Positions 1-7,733 of a DNA stretch of 13,180 nt are shown in pieces. The DNA is from Rikenellaceae bacterium (GTDB lineage: Bacteria; Bacteroidota; Bacteroidia; Bacteroidales; UBA932). The position numbers and the translations under genes are program-made. Each line of letters starts with the position of its first letter. Positions within the stretch are counted from its first letter, which is position 1. Below the pieces are notes generated by a model. It did not search any database, had not been told where the DNA came from, and worked only from the letters and a program-made list of their open reading frames with translations. Where the stretch lies: positions 1 to 13,180 of the forward strand of contig JAAZIW010000105.1 of the NCBI GenBank assembly GCA_012800665.1, given 5' to 3'.

Positions 1-2572
1 CAAGATTCTTCCAATTCAGCCCGAAGTCGAGTCCGGTTTGCAGTTTCGGGATAGGAGTTCCCAAATAGGTAAGGTCCTCGTCATCGATTTTTTTATCGCC
101 GTTCTGGTCTTTATACTTGAAATAGCCGGCGGCCATTATCGTTTGAGTTACCTCAGAGAGCATGGCGTCTTTGGTGGAGGCGTAAACCCCGTCTATCTCA
201 TAACCCCAGAAAGCTCCGATGGGATAGCCTACTACAGTACGGGTGGAATAATTGCCTCGAACAGCAGCGCCCGGTATATAATCGCGTCCCTGCAGCGCAA
301 TCACTTTATTATTGACGGTGGTAAGGTTGAGGCCTATATTGTAAGAGAGATCTTTTGAGATTTTGTCGTTCCAACCGAGTTCCAATTCCAAGCCGGAGTT
401 GCGCACTGTGCCGTTGTTTGCAAGCAATTCGGTTGTTCCTCCGCCGGTTGCGATAGGCACATAGAACACTACATTATGGGTGGTGCGGTTGTAATAGTCC
501 AAGGCTCCGCTCAGCCTGCTGTGCAAGAAAGCGAAGTCTACGCCCAAGTCGAACTCATCTACAATCTCCCATTTAAGATAATTCTGATATACTGTCTGAG
601 CGCCTACTCCATCCACCAGCACCCCATTCCATACTGCAGAGGCGCTATAGCCGCTCTTGCCCACTATACTTGCGGAATTGGCAGGCACATTGTCGTTGCC
701 GAGCAAGCCCCATGAGGCACGCAGTTTTAGATATTCAAACGCGGGAGCGCTCCTCATAAAACCTTCTTCACTAAGCACCCAACCAAGCCCGATAGAGGGG
801 AAGAAGCCCCATTTTTCCTGATACTTGCTGGATGCATCTGCGCGGAAAGTCAAGGTTGCCAGATAGGTGTCGTTATAATTCCATGTGCCGCGCGAGAAGA
901 AAGAAAGTCCGTGATAGGTATAAGGTCCCGGGTTGAGGTCGCTTACCGCAATGTCCTTAGCGCTTCCAAGTCCGATATAGCGGCTTTGGGCATCTATGTC
1001 GGGAATGTCGGTAGCCGAGCCTGTGAGGCCGTGTAGCTTCTCTATACGGGTGCTCTGTCCGAGCATAGCGCTGAAGCTGTGCTTCCCTTTACTGTCGGCA
1101 TAGGTGAGGGTGTTGTCTATAATCTGCTTGCGGCGGAGGCCGTAAGTCTTCCTCATGCTCGAAATTCCAACTCCCTGAGTTCCGTAAACCATGTGCTCGG
1201 CAGTATAAGACTCGCTTTTATATCCTTGATAATCAAGGTTATAGGCAGTCCTGAAATTGAGTTTATCCTGCAGCATCTTCACTTCTGCGTAAGTGGAGAA
1301 TACAAGATTCAGTCCCTTGGTTCTATTGTCGGCATAATATATTGCCGCAAAAGGATTGCTGTATGAGCCGCCGAAGCCGTAACGCTGCGGGGAGTCGAAT
1401 TTTACCGGATAGGCATCTGCATTGGCATCGTTGTAAATCGGATAAACCGGAGGATTCACGAAAGCCTGAGCGAATGCTCCCGAATTCGGGTCCTTCCGTT
1501 TATAGTCGCTGACAAGGGTGTTCATTCCCAATGTGAGCCAATCTTTTACTCTTTGATCTATGCGTCCGCGGAAATTCACTCTTTCGTAGTTGTTGTCCAC
1601 ATTCATTATACCGTCCTGGTAATAATAGTTGAGACCAAAACTGTAATTGGTCTTTTCCGTAGCTCCGGACACATCGAGCGAATGACTGTGTGTAAGGGCA
1701 TTACGCAGCAAAGCAGCATACCAGTCGGTGCTGGCGGGGTAGTCGGAAGCATTTAGCGGCACGAATGAGGCATCGCCGCTGAAAGCTTCGTTGAGAATTT
1801 CAACATACTGATCGCGGTTGGCGAGTTTCATTACATTCACCGGGACCTGCAAGCCTGCATAGCCGTCATAACTGATGTCCGTGTGGTTCATGCGGCCTTT
1901 CTTGGTGGTGATGAGGATAACTCCGTTTGCCGCGCGAACACCATAAATGGCAGCCGCAGAAGCATCTTTAAGCACCGTCATTTCCTCTATGTCGGAAGTG
2001 GAGATAAAAGAGATGTTATCTACAAACACTCCATCCACTACGTAAAGAGGAGTCGCATAGGAGCCTATGGAGCCCGTGCCTCGAATGGTTACATCGGGGG
2101 CAGCGCCGGGTGCACCGCTTTGGATGATGCGCACACCGCTGGCCTTGCCTTGCAGAGCAGAAATAGCGTTTCCGGAAATCTGCTTATTAAGTTCATCTCC
2201 TTTAACATTTACAATCGGAGCCGTGAGGTCTTTCGCCTTTTGGGTACCATAGCCCACGACAACCGCTTCTTCCATTAAAAGAGCATCAACCTCGAGCCGG
2301 AAGTCGTATTTGTCGGCTTTGCCTACGCTTACCTGCTGCTCAAGATATCCCATACAGGAAACCACTAATACTGCGCCTTCAGGAACTTTGATTTCGTAAA
2401 TGCCATCTATGTCGGTCATTACGCCGTTTCCGCTCCCTTGTTGCAGTACGAATGCGCCTGGTATAGGAAGCCCCGTTTCATCCAGCACTGTGCCCCTTAC
2501 GTTTTTGTTTTGGGCAAGCGATGCTGTCGAAAAAAGGCAGATTCCAGCAATAATTATGAGTAACTTTTTCAT
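1..2572 (-). CDS. SusC/RagA-family TonB-dependent outer-membrane transporter, C-terminus cut off by the window edge
   Basis: I translated this frame by hand from an ATG at 2572; it stays open to base 1, giving about 857 residues of a family that is usually 1000-1050 long, so roughly the last 150-200 (final beta-strands) lie outside. Residues 1-20 form a Sec signal peptide with likely cleavage after SLA and before QNKNV. A carboxypeptidase-regulatory-like domain follows (about 23-100, with VRGTVLDETG and VVSCMGY). The SusC hallmark VVVGYGTQK starts the linker near residue 108, then comes the plug domain with TIRGTGS, PLYVVDGVFV and LKDASAAAIYG. The rest is barrel sequence ending with a DQNGDKKIDDED segment typical of SusC proteins. 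It should import oligosaccharides across the outer membrane with a SusD lipoprotein, which would be expected next, off the left edge. It starts 17 bp after the GH144 gene, so co-transcription is likely. Family certain, substrate inferred from neighbours. Confidence 0.95.
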   Translation of the reverse strand, partial: MKKLLIIIAGICLFSTASLAQNKNVRGTVLDETGLPIPGAFVLQQGSGNGVMTDIDGIYEIKVPEGAVLVVSCMGYLEQQVSVGKADKYDFRLEVDALLMEEAVVVGYGTQKAKDLTAPIVNVKGDELNKQISGNAISALQGKASGVRIIQSGAPGAAPDVTIRGTGSIGSYATPLYVVDGVFVDNISFISTSDIEEMTVLKDASAAAIYGVRAANGVILITTKKGRMNHTDISYDGYAGLQVPVNVMKLANRDQYVEILNEAFSGDASFVPLNASDYPASTDWYAALLRNALTHSHSLDVSGATEKTNYSFGLNYYYQDGIMNVDNNYERVNFRGRIDQRVKDWLTLGMNTLVSDYKRKDPNSGAFAQAFVNPPVYPIYNDANADAYPVKFDSPQRYGFGGSYSNPFAAIYYADNRTKGLNLVFSTYAEVKMLQDKLNFRTAYNLDYQGYKSESYTAEHMVYGTQGVGISSMRKTYGLRRKQIIDNTLTYADSKGKHSFSAMLGQSTRIEKLHGLTGSATDIPDIDAQSRYIGLGSAKDIAVSDLNPGPYTYHGLSFFSRGTWNYNDTYLATLTFRADASSKYQEKWGFFPSIGLGWVLSEEGFMRSAPAFEYLKLRASWGLLGNDNVPANSASIVGKSGYSASAVWNGVLVDGVGAQTVYQNYLKWEIVDEFDLGVDFAFLHSRLSGALDYYNRTTHNVVFYVPIATGGGTTELLANNGTVRNSGLELELGWNDKISKDLSYNIGLNLTTVNNKVIALQGRDYIPGAAVRGNYSTRTVVGYPIGAFWGYEIDGVYASTKDAMLSEVTQTIMAAGYFKYKDQNGDKKIDDEDLTYLGTPIPKLQTGLDFGLNWKNL

Positions 2573-2589
2573 TTATAATTGGTTTAGTT

Positions 2590-3873
2590 TCATTTGGAGT
2601 CAATATAATAAAAACCGAGTTTTTCGAGCCCCGCATTGATTTCCGGAGCGCTCATAAACAGCTCCCAGAGCAGGCCGCTGCGGGCATTTTCTATCATCAC
2701 TATTTGCGGCCCCTGATCTATGGCCAGATAATGCTGAACCACTTGCAATTCGGTCGGAAGGGTATAATTTACAGCATCATAAAAGCCGCACGGCCCCCAG
2801 GTGCGCGGGTCTTCCAAGAGTTTTCGGATTACGCGCAGGCTTTGCTCCGGCGTATAAACTATGGAAGATATTGCCGCTGTGGGACTGACAGTGCCGTTCT
2901 CCTCGGGGGTACCGGGGTAGTGTCCCGAGTAACCCACCAAAGCGTCATCGCTTGAAGTAAAGCCCCACCAATCTTCCGGCATCCCCTTTTCTTTTGCATA
3001 TTCTATTTGAATCAGACATTGGTTGCGGTTGCGCTCGAAATAGTCGGTGTGTCCATCGTGCAAGCCTGTCGGATTCAGGCCAAGGAAAGAATAGTGGGTG
3101 AAGAAGAGGGGGCCGCCGTATTTCTCCATCCCTATGGATAGAGGAATCCCGTAATATTTGCGGCCGTTATAATAATAATCGGAGGTCTTGTAAGAAGCCT
3201 CATAGCAATGTCTGCTGATGGTGTGGGTTGGTGAAGATGCGGCAAGCACATAGGTGATGAGCGTTTCATCGAAGCCTCGTATGGCGTGATTCATCTTCCA
3301 CTCATGATTTTTACTCCAATGCCAATAGAGGGTGTCGGTTCCGCGCGTGTACCAATCCCATTCCACGCCTTTCCAAAGCTTATCGCAGAGCTCTTTCAGC
3401 TCTTGGTCGTCTGTCCACTGCCGGGCAGTGAGCAGGCCTTGCATCAAAAGGGCCGTTTCCACGAGGTCGCCTCCATCATCATATTTGCTGAAAGAGAACG
3501 GCTCTCCTGTGTCTCCATCATACCAATGCGCCCAAGCGCCATGAAAACGCTCCATTTCATTTAAGGAATTAGCTATTTTGGAGATGCGCTCTGTTGCCTC
3601 TTCTTTAGGCAGAAACCCTCTTTCGGCTCCTGCAATTATTGCCATAATGCCGAAGCCGGTGCCGCCGGTGGTAACAATATTGCCTTCCTGATGCCGGTCG
3701 CGCTCGCGGGCAAGGCCTGTATTGGGCTCCGCAAAAACGGTGAAATAATTCAGAGTCTGCCTCTGGATGCTGTCCAAAAGGGCTTCATCTTCTTTTGTGA
3801 ATTCATAAGAAGATGTGACTCTTCCGCATGCGACAAGAGTACAAAGGGACAATATGGCAAACAGCCTATTCAT
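2590..3873 (-). CDS. GH144-type glucanase lipoprotein (glycoamylase-like domain, PF10091/COG5368), likely acting on beta-1,2-glucan
   Basis: A 427-residue protein with a lipoprotein signal: hydrophobic stretch then LVAC, putting the lipidated cysteine at residue 16. The residues after it (GRVTSSY) carry no acidic cluster, so surface export is not predicted. From about residue 30 to the end it is one alpha/alpha-barrel of the glycoamylase-like family. Recognisable family blocks are TTGGTGFG (68-75), YDDGGDLVETALLMQGLL (131-148), the W/H-rich stretch 172-200, WGFTSSDD (303-310) and DQGPQIVMIENARSGLLW (386-403). Characterised members from Bacteroidota (for example CpSGL of Chitinophaga pinensis and BDI_3064 of Parabacteroides distasonis) cleave beta-1,2-glucans, either endo or releasing sophorose from the end; which mode applies here cannot be read from sequence. 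The ATG lies inside the 3' end of the GH3 gene (8-bp overlap), implying translational coupling. Family is secure; substrate is inferred from family plus GH3 partner. Confidence 0.9.
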   Translation of the reverse strand: MNRLFAILSLCTLVACGRVTSSYEFTKEDEALLDSIQRQTLNYFTVFAEPNTGLARERDRHQEGNIVTTGGTGFGIMAIIAGAERGFLPKEEATERISKIANSLNEMERFHGAWAHWYDGDTGEPFSFSKYDDGGDLVETALLMQGLLTARQWTDDQELKELCDKLWKGVEWDWYTRGTDTLYWHWSKNHEWKMNHAIRGFDETLITYVLAASSPTHTISRHCYEASYKTSDYYYNGRKYYGIPLSIGMEKYGGPLFFTHYSFLGLNPTGLHDGHTDYFERNRNQCLIQIEYAKEKGMPEDWWGFTSSDDALVGYSGHYPGTPEENGTVSPTAAISSIVYTPEQSLRVIRKLLEDPRTWGPCGFYDAVNYTLPTELQVVQHYLAIDQGPQIVMIENARSGLLWELFMSAPEINAGLEKLGFYYIDSK

Positions 3874-6085
3874 TATAAGTGAATTTTGCGCTTTTTACAT
3901 CGTTCGATGAATGTCCTATAAATACATTAAAGTCCCCGCTTTCAGGCCCGTAACTCATGTCTTTACGCCAGAAGGAAAGGGTTTCGGGAGTAATGGTAAA
4001 ATCAACCGTCTTGGACTCCCCTGCCTGCAGGCTAACGCGCTCAAACCCCTTTAATTGCTTTACGGGGCGTGTTACGCTGCCCACAAGGTCGCGAATATAC
4101 ATCTGTACGGTTTCTATGCCGTCCCTCTTGCCGGTATTCGTTACCGTAATGCTTGCAACAAGTTCGCCCTTGGGACCGAATTCTTCGGCGCTCAGCGATA
4201 TGTCGCCATATTCGAAAGTAGTATAACTCAAGCCCTCGCCAAAAGCATAAAGCGGCTCATTGGGAACATCCAAGTAGCGGCTTTCATACTTGGCGGTCGG
4301 GTTGACAAAGGGACGGCCTGTGTTTTTCGCATAATAATAGATGGGTACCTGACCCAATGCACGAGGGAATGTAACAGGCAGACGTCCGCTGGGGTTGGCT
4401 TCTCCGAAAAGCAGATTAGTAACGGCCTTGCCTCCCATCGTTCCGGGATACCATACTTCCATAATGGCGTTTGCTGCAGCGCTTTCGCGCTCAAGCACAA
4501 GCGGTCTGCCGCTCATAAGAACAACTGCCACCGGCTTGCCGAGAGCGGCAATCTTCTCCAAAAGTTCAGTTTGAACGCCCGGCACGTCAATATAAGCGCG
4601 GCATGCGGCCTCGCCCGTAGAGTGGCAATTTTCTCCTATCACCATTATAACCTTCTCTGCTCTTAATGCTGCGACAATGGCGGCGGCAAAGCCTGAGCGG
4701 TCTTGCCCTTCAGTGCCGCAACCTTTAGCGTATATAACATTAGATGCGCCATTATACTCTTTGATTGCATCGAGTATGCTTTCCATCTTATCCGACTCAC
4801 CCGCTCCCCTCCATGTTCCAAGCATATCATCCGCCCTGACGGCGAGCTCTCCTATTACAGCCACCTTGCTTCCCTTTGCTATCGGGAGCACCCCATCGTT
4901 TTTGAGCAGAATAGCACTTTCCTCAGCCATCTTGCGGGCGGCCTCGAGATTATATTCAGTCATGGTTTCAGCGGCCTGGCGTTCTTCGCTGCAATAGCGG
5001 AAGGGGTCCTCAAACAGGCCTAACTGCGCTTTTAACGTAAGCACTTTCCTTACTGCTTGGTTCAAGGTCTTTTTGCTTACAAGCCCTTTCTTTACTGCGT
5101 CCACCAGATACTCGTAATAGAAAGCGCTTTGCATATCCATATCGTTTCCGGCATTTATCGCCTTTACAGTAGCATCTTCCGGTCCATCCACATTACCATG
5201 CGCAATCATTTCTTTTATTCCGGTGTAGTCGCTAACCACAAAGCCCTCGAATCCCCATTCATCCCTTAAAACCTCTGTCAAGAGAAAATGATTGGCGGTT
5301 GCCGGCGTGCCGTCATATTCGTTGAAAGATGCCATAACCGTCACCGCACCGGCATCTATTGCGGCTTTGTAAGGAGGCAGATAAAATTCGCGCAGCCATC
5401 TTTCGCTCATATCCACCGTGTTATAGTCTCTTCCTCCATGAGGGGCTCCGTATGCGGCGAAATGCTTTACACAAGCAGCGAGGGTAAAGGGGTCGGACAA
5501 ATCTTCACCCTGATAACCTTTAGTCATGGCGGCGGAAATCAGCGAACCCAAATAAGGGTCTTCGCCTGCGCCCTCCGAGATTCTTCCCCAGCGGGGGTCA
5601 ACGCAAATATCGCACATAGGTGAAAAAGTCCAATGCAGACCGGCTGCAGCCGCTTCACGTGCGGCTATACGGGCGCTCTCCTCTATCGCGTCTATATTCC
5701 AAGAGGCAGCCATTCCCAAATTTATAGGGAAGATGGTCCGGAAGCCGTGAATCACATCATAGCCGAAGAGCAGGGGAATGCCCAATCTGCTTTCGTTCAC
5801 GGCCATTTCCTGCAGTTTGCGGGTATATTCAGCCGTGTAGGCATTGAAGATATTGCCGCATTTGCCTTCGCGGATATCTTTTTCGTAACCCTCTCGCATT
5901 GTCGGGCCGGTAACACCCCAATCGGAGGTGAAAAGCACTAATTGGCCCACTTTCTCTTCGAGAGTCATCACTTTCAAAAGAGAATCTACGATTGGGTAGC
6001 GATTGGAATTTTGTGCGCTTTTTCCACTATTGCAGGATGAAAGAAATATCATCAGCAATGGAAAAATTAAAAAAGATTTTTTCAT
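3866..6085 (-). CDS. bglX: BglX-like GH3 beta-glucosidase, lipoprotein
   Basis: A 739-residue, full-length BglX-type GH3 enzyme. The signal ends in FLSSC, so Cys18 is the probable lipidation site; NSGKSAQ after it lacks the acidic surface-export signal, pointing to the periplasm. The TIM-barrel domain (about 35-360) has GYDVIHGFRTIFP (108-120), DPRWGR (163-168), KHFAAYGA (207-214) and GFVVSDYTG (281-289), where Asp286 is the expected nucleophile. The alpha/beta sandwich (about 385-570) has GEAACR (491-496); by alignment with the HEAS motif of E. coli BglX, Glu492 is the candidate acid/base. A fibronectin-III-like C-terminal domain (about 640-735) includes VTNTG and RPVKQLKGFE. The enzyme should remove glucose from the non-reducing end of short glucans. 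With the GH144 gene it overlaps, beta-1,2-linked oligosaccharides are the likely substrate, as for BT_3567 of Bacteroides thetaiotaomicron. I see no clear Bacteroidetes promoter in the 98 bp upstream. Confidence 0.93.
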   Translation of the reverse strand: MKKSFLIFPLLMIFLSSCNSGKSAQNSNRYPIVDSLLKVMTLEEKVGQLVLFTSDWGVTGPTMREGYEKDIREGKCGNIFNAYTAEYTRKLQEMAVNESRLGIPLLFGYDVIHGFRTIFPINLGMAASWNIDAIEESARIAAREAAAAGLHWTFSPMCDICVDPRWGRISEGAGEDPYLGSLISAAMTKGYQGEDLSDPFTLAACVKHFAAYGAPHGGRDYNTVDMSERWLREFYLPPYKAAIDAGAVTVMASFNEYDGTPATANHFLLTEVLRDEWGFEGFVVSDYTGIKEMIAHGNVDGPEDATVKAINAGNDMDMQSAFYYEYLVDAVKKGLVSKKTLNQAVRKVLTLKAQLGLFEDPFRYCSEERQAAETMTEYNLEAARKMAEESAILLKNDGVLPIAKGSKVAVIGELAVRADDMLGTWRGAGESDKMESILDAIKEYNGASNVIYAKGCGTEGQDRSGFAAAIVAALRAEKVIMVIGENCHSTGEAACRAYIDVPGVQTELLEKIAALGKPVAVVLMSGRPLVLERESAAANAIMEVWYPGTMGGKAVTNLLFGEANPSGRLPVTFPRALGQVPIYYYAKNTGRPFVNPTAKYESRYLDVPNEPLYAFGEGLSYTTFEYGDISLSAEEFGPKGELVASITVTNTGKRDGIETVQMYIRDLVGSVTRPVKQLKGFERVSLQAGESKTVDFTITPETLSFWRKDMSYGPESGDFNVFIGHSSNDVKSAKFTYNE

Positions 6086-6183
6086 TTTATGGGTTATATT
6101 TTAGAGTTTCTTATATGTTTTTGACTATGGTTGATGCGTGCTATCTTTCTTTACCAACTTTGTTTACTTACTTTGGCTGTTTA

Positions 6184-6323
6184 CTTTTTTGCTTCCTTCC
6201 TTATCTCCTTGCCTCCCTCCCATACGTCCATCTCTCCTCCTTCCTCTCTCCTTTCCTTCTTGCTAACTTCCCTTCCTCTTTTTCCCTTGCCCGCTTCCTT
6301 CTTCTCCTTCACCTTCACCTTTC
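6184..6323. other. Pyrimidine-rich (+ strand) / purine-rich (- strand) tract in the gap between the SDR and GH3 genes
   Basis: The 238-bp gap between the SDR stop codon and the GH3 start contains about 140 bp in which roughly nine of ten + strand bases are C or T, in irregular runs of CTT, CCT and TCC. In the direction of transcription it is therefore a long G/A-rich segment, just after the SDR stop and about 100 bp before the GH3 start. No credible ORF lies in it; the longest minus-strand ATG frame I found is 16 codons. Its composition differs sharply from the flanking genes. It could form a 3' untranslated or leader RNA that stays unstructured, or triplex-prone DNA; both are guesses. The remaining part of the gap (6086-6183) is AT-rich and I see no assignable site in it. 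Confidence 0.7.
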
Positions 6324-7118
6324 CTACAACTTATAATAAAGGCTTAGTATCCATGCGAAAGTGCGGCGCGGAACTATTTTTTTTACAAATACTGACAACT
6401 TTTGCAGGGGAGAGGCAACAATTTTATTATATGGCGGATTTTTAGAGGCAACGATTTTGGAGATTTGCTCCGCTAAATAGTCAGGTTTGAGTCCTGTTTT
6501 TTCATCATTCTCTATGCTTTCCATCGACCTTGCATAATTGGGATATGCCTCTGCCACCTCCGGCCCTGTAACGCTTTTCCGCCGTGAAGTGAAGTTGGTG
6601 GAGAAATCACCCGGCTCGACTACCGTAACGCTGACTCCGGTTTTGCGGAGTTCAAGACGCAGGCCCTCGCAATAACCTTCAATCGCATATTTGCTTGCAG
6701 AATAGAGTCCTTGGAAAGGCAGGCCGATAAGTCCGCCAATAGAGCTCATGCAGATAATTTTCCCGGAACCTTGCTTCCGCATTACAGGTACCACGAAGTG
6801 CAGGAATCTCACCATCCCCATCCAATTTACATCCATCTGCCTTTTGGCATCTTCCAAAGGCGTAAATTCCAACGGACCCCCTATGCCTATGCCGGCATTG
6901 TTGATAAATACATCTATGCGCCCTTCAGCATCCAATACTTGCTTTACCGCCGCCTCCACCTGCGCATCGTCTGTAACCTCGCATTTAATGTAAGTCACTC
7001 CCTTGATGACGTCGGAGGGTTTACGAAAAGTTCCGTAAACCTTGTGCCCTTCAGAAGAAAGCCTCATGGCCATAGCCCTGCCGAATCCGGAGCTTATGCC
7101 GCTTATCAGGATTATCAT
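6324..7118 (-). CDS. Classical short-chain dehydrogenase/reductase (SDR family oxidoreductase)
   Basis: A 264-residue protein of normal length for a classical SDR, soluble, with an NAD(P)-binding Rossmann fold. The N-terminal cofactor motif is GISSGFGR (7-14), a Gly-rich TGxxxGxG variant with Ser at position 6. NNAG is at 73-76, the conserved Asn is in DVNWMG (Asn98), and the catalytic triad is Ser126 in CMSSIGG with Tyr139 and Lys143 in YSASK. PG (169-170) after VTVVEP is the usual end of the core. The C-terminal part (about 172-264) is the variable substrate-binding region and ends with a hydrophobic/basic helix. An Arg at position 32, after beta-strand 2, hints at NADPH preference, but weakly. 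The substrate cannot be predicted. The gene has its own promoter about 36 bp upstream and no functional link to the neighbouring locus is visible. Confidence 0.92.
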   Translation of the reverse strand: MIILISGISSGFGRAMAMRLSSEGHKVYGTFRKPSDVIKGVTYIKCEVTDDAQVEAAVKQVLDAEGRIDVFINNAGIGIGGPLEFTPLEDAKRQMDVNWMGMVRFLHFVVPVMRKQGSGKIICMSSIGGLIGLPFQGLYSASKYAIEGYCEGLRLELRKTGVSVTVVEPGDFSTNFTSRRKSVTGPEVAEAYPNYARSMESIENDEKTGLKPDYLAEQISKIVASKNPPYNKIVASPLQKLSVFVKKIVPRRTFAWILSLYYKL

Positions 7119-7153
7119 GTTATGTTCAGTTTCAGCTTATAATAAAATCTTCG

Positions 7154-7184
7154 CAAATATAACAATTCTTGCGCACCTCACAAC
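7154..7184 (-). promoter_or_regulatory. Bacteroidetes-type promoter for the SDR gene
   Basis: Read on the minus strand, TATATTTG (7161-7154) matches the Bacteroidetes -7 consensus TAnnTTTG exactly. Exactly 19 bp further upstream is GTTG (7184-7181), a one-mismatch version of the -33 element TTTG; the known spacing is 19-21 bp. Transcription would start near 7147, leaving a leader of about 30 nt before the ATG at 7118, typical for this phylum. There is no Shine-Dalgarno sequence; the bases before the ATG are A/T-rich. Confidence 0.65.
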
Positions 7185-7365
7185 CCTAATCAGTCGATTC
7201 TTCAACTTTTTTAGGAGCCTTAGCCTCAACTCAAGAGGCTCTTCTTAATTCTCAAAGATAATAATTTTGTAGCAAATTGTTAACAAAAGTGGTTTTAAAA
7301 TGGTTTTTTGGCGGTTTTTCAACCGACTTCTCTACCTTGCTCCGTCGCCGGCTCTCAATTTCCCC

Positions 7366-7596
7366 TTCGCAGCCCTCATTTTGCCACGCCTTGTCTCTTT
7401 TTTCGCTTTCGCAGCTCTTTTTTTGCCACGCCTTGTCTCTCTTTTTGCCTTCGCAACCCTCTTTTCCGCAACGCCGTGTCTCTCTTTTTGCCTTCGCAAC
7501 CCTCTTTTCCGCAATGCCTTGTCTCTCTTTTTGCCTTCGCAACCCTCTTTTCCGCAACGCCGTGTCTCCGTTCCCCTTCGCAGTCCTCTTTTCGCC
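7366..7596. repeat. Tandem array with 42-43-bp unit, five full copies plus a partial one
   Basis: On the + strand each unit begins TTCGCA at 7366, 7408, 7450, 7493, 7536 and 7577, giving unit lengths of 42, 42, 43, 43 and 41 and a partial sixth copy ending near 7596. The unit reads TTCGCAACCCTCTTTTCCGC, then AACGCCGTGTCTCTC, then TTTTTGCC. Copies 3 and 4 differ at only two of 43 positions; the outer copies are more diverged, and all copies are contiguous with no spacers. Because 43 is not a multiple of three, a translation would change frame at every copy. The central copies carry no stop in any frame on either strand, so open frames run through the array in all six. I find no sign that any of them is a gene. 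Confidence 0.85.
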
Positions 7597-7695
7597 GCAT
7601 GGTCAAGCATTTTCGGCCCTTTCTGCTTAAGCCCCTCTTTTGCCATCGTAGCAAGCTTTCCTTTTCGCCACATGGTCAAGCATTTTTGGCCCTTT
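7589..7695. repeat. Pair of 34-bp direct repeats, 73 bp apart
   Basis: Copies at 7589-7622 and 7662-7695 share 32 of 34 bases, with the core CATGGTCAAGCATTTT followed by GGCCCTTT. The first copy overlaps the end of the 43-bp array, so the two repeat families are interlaced. The 39 bp between the copies (7623-7661) is unrelated. No coding role is visible. Confidence 0.75.
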
Positions 7696-7733
7696 TCGTC
7701 ATACCCCCTGCTTCCTCTAAGTTGAACAAAATT

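Noticed and set aside
476..2278. Plus-strand open frames of 61-131 codons in the left part
   Set aside because: They are shadows of the SusC gene, whose minus-strand frame is continuous and carries every family motif.
4055..4666. 203-codon plus-strand frame opposite the GH3 gene
   Set aside because: It is antisense to a complete, motif-rich GH3 coding sequence and has no recognisable features of its own.
7215..7241. Nested inverted repeat as an intrinsic terminator for rsmA
   Set aside because: On the minus strand the hairpin is followed by A-rich, not T-rich, sequence, and it lies about 900 bp past the rsmA stop.
7366..7596. Possible CRISPR array because of the regular units
   Set aside because: The units are contiguous without unique spacers, copies vary along their length, and no cas gene is nearby.
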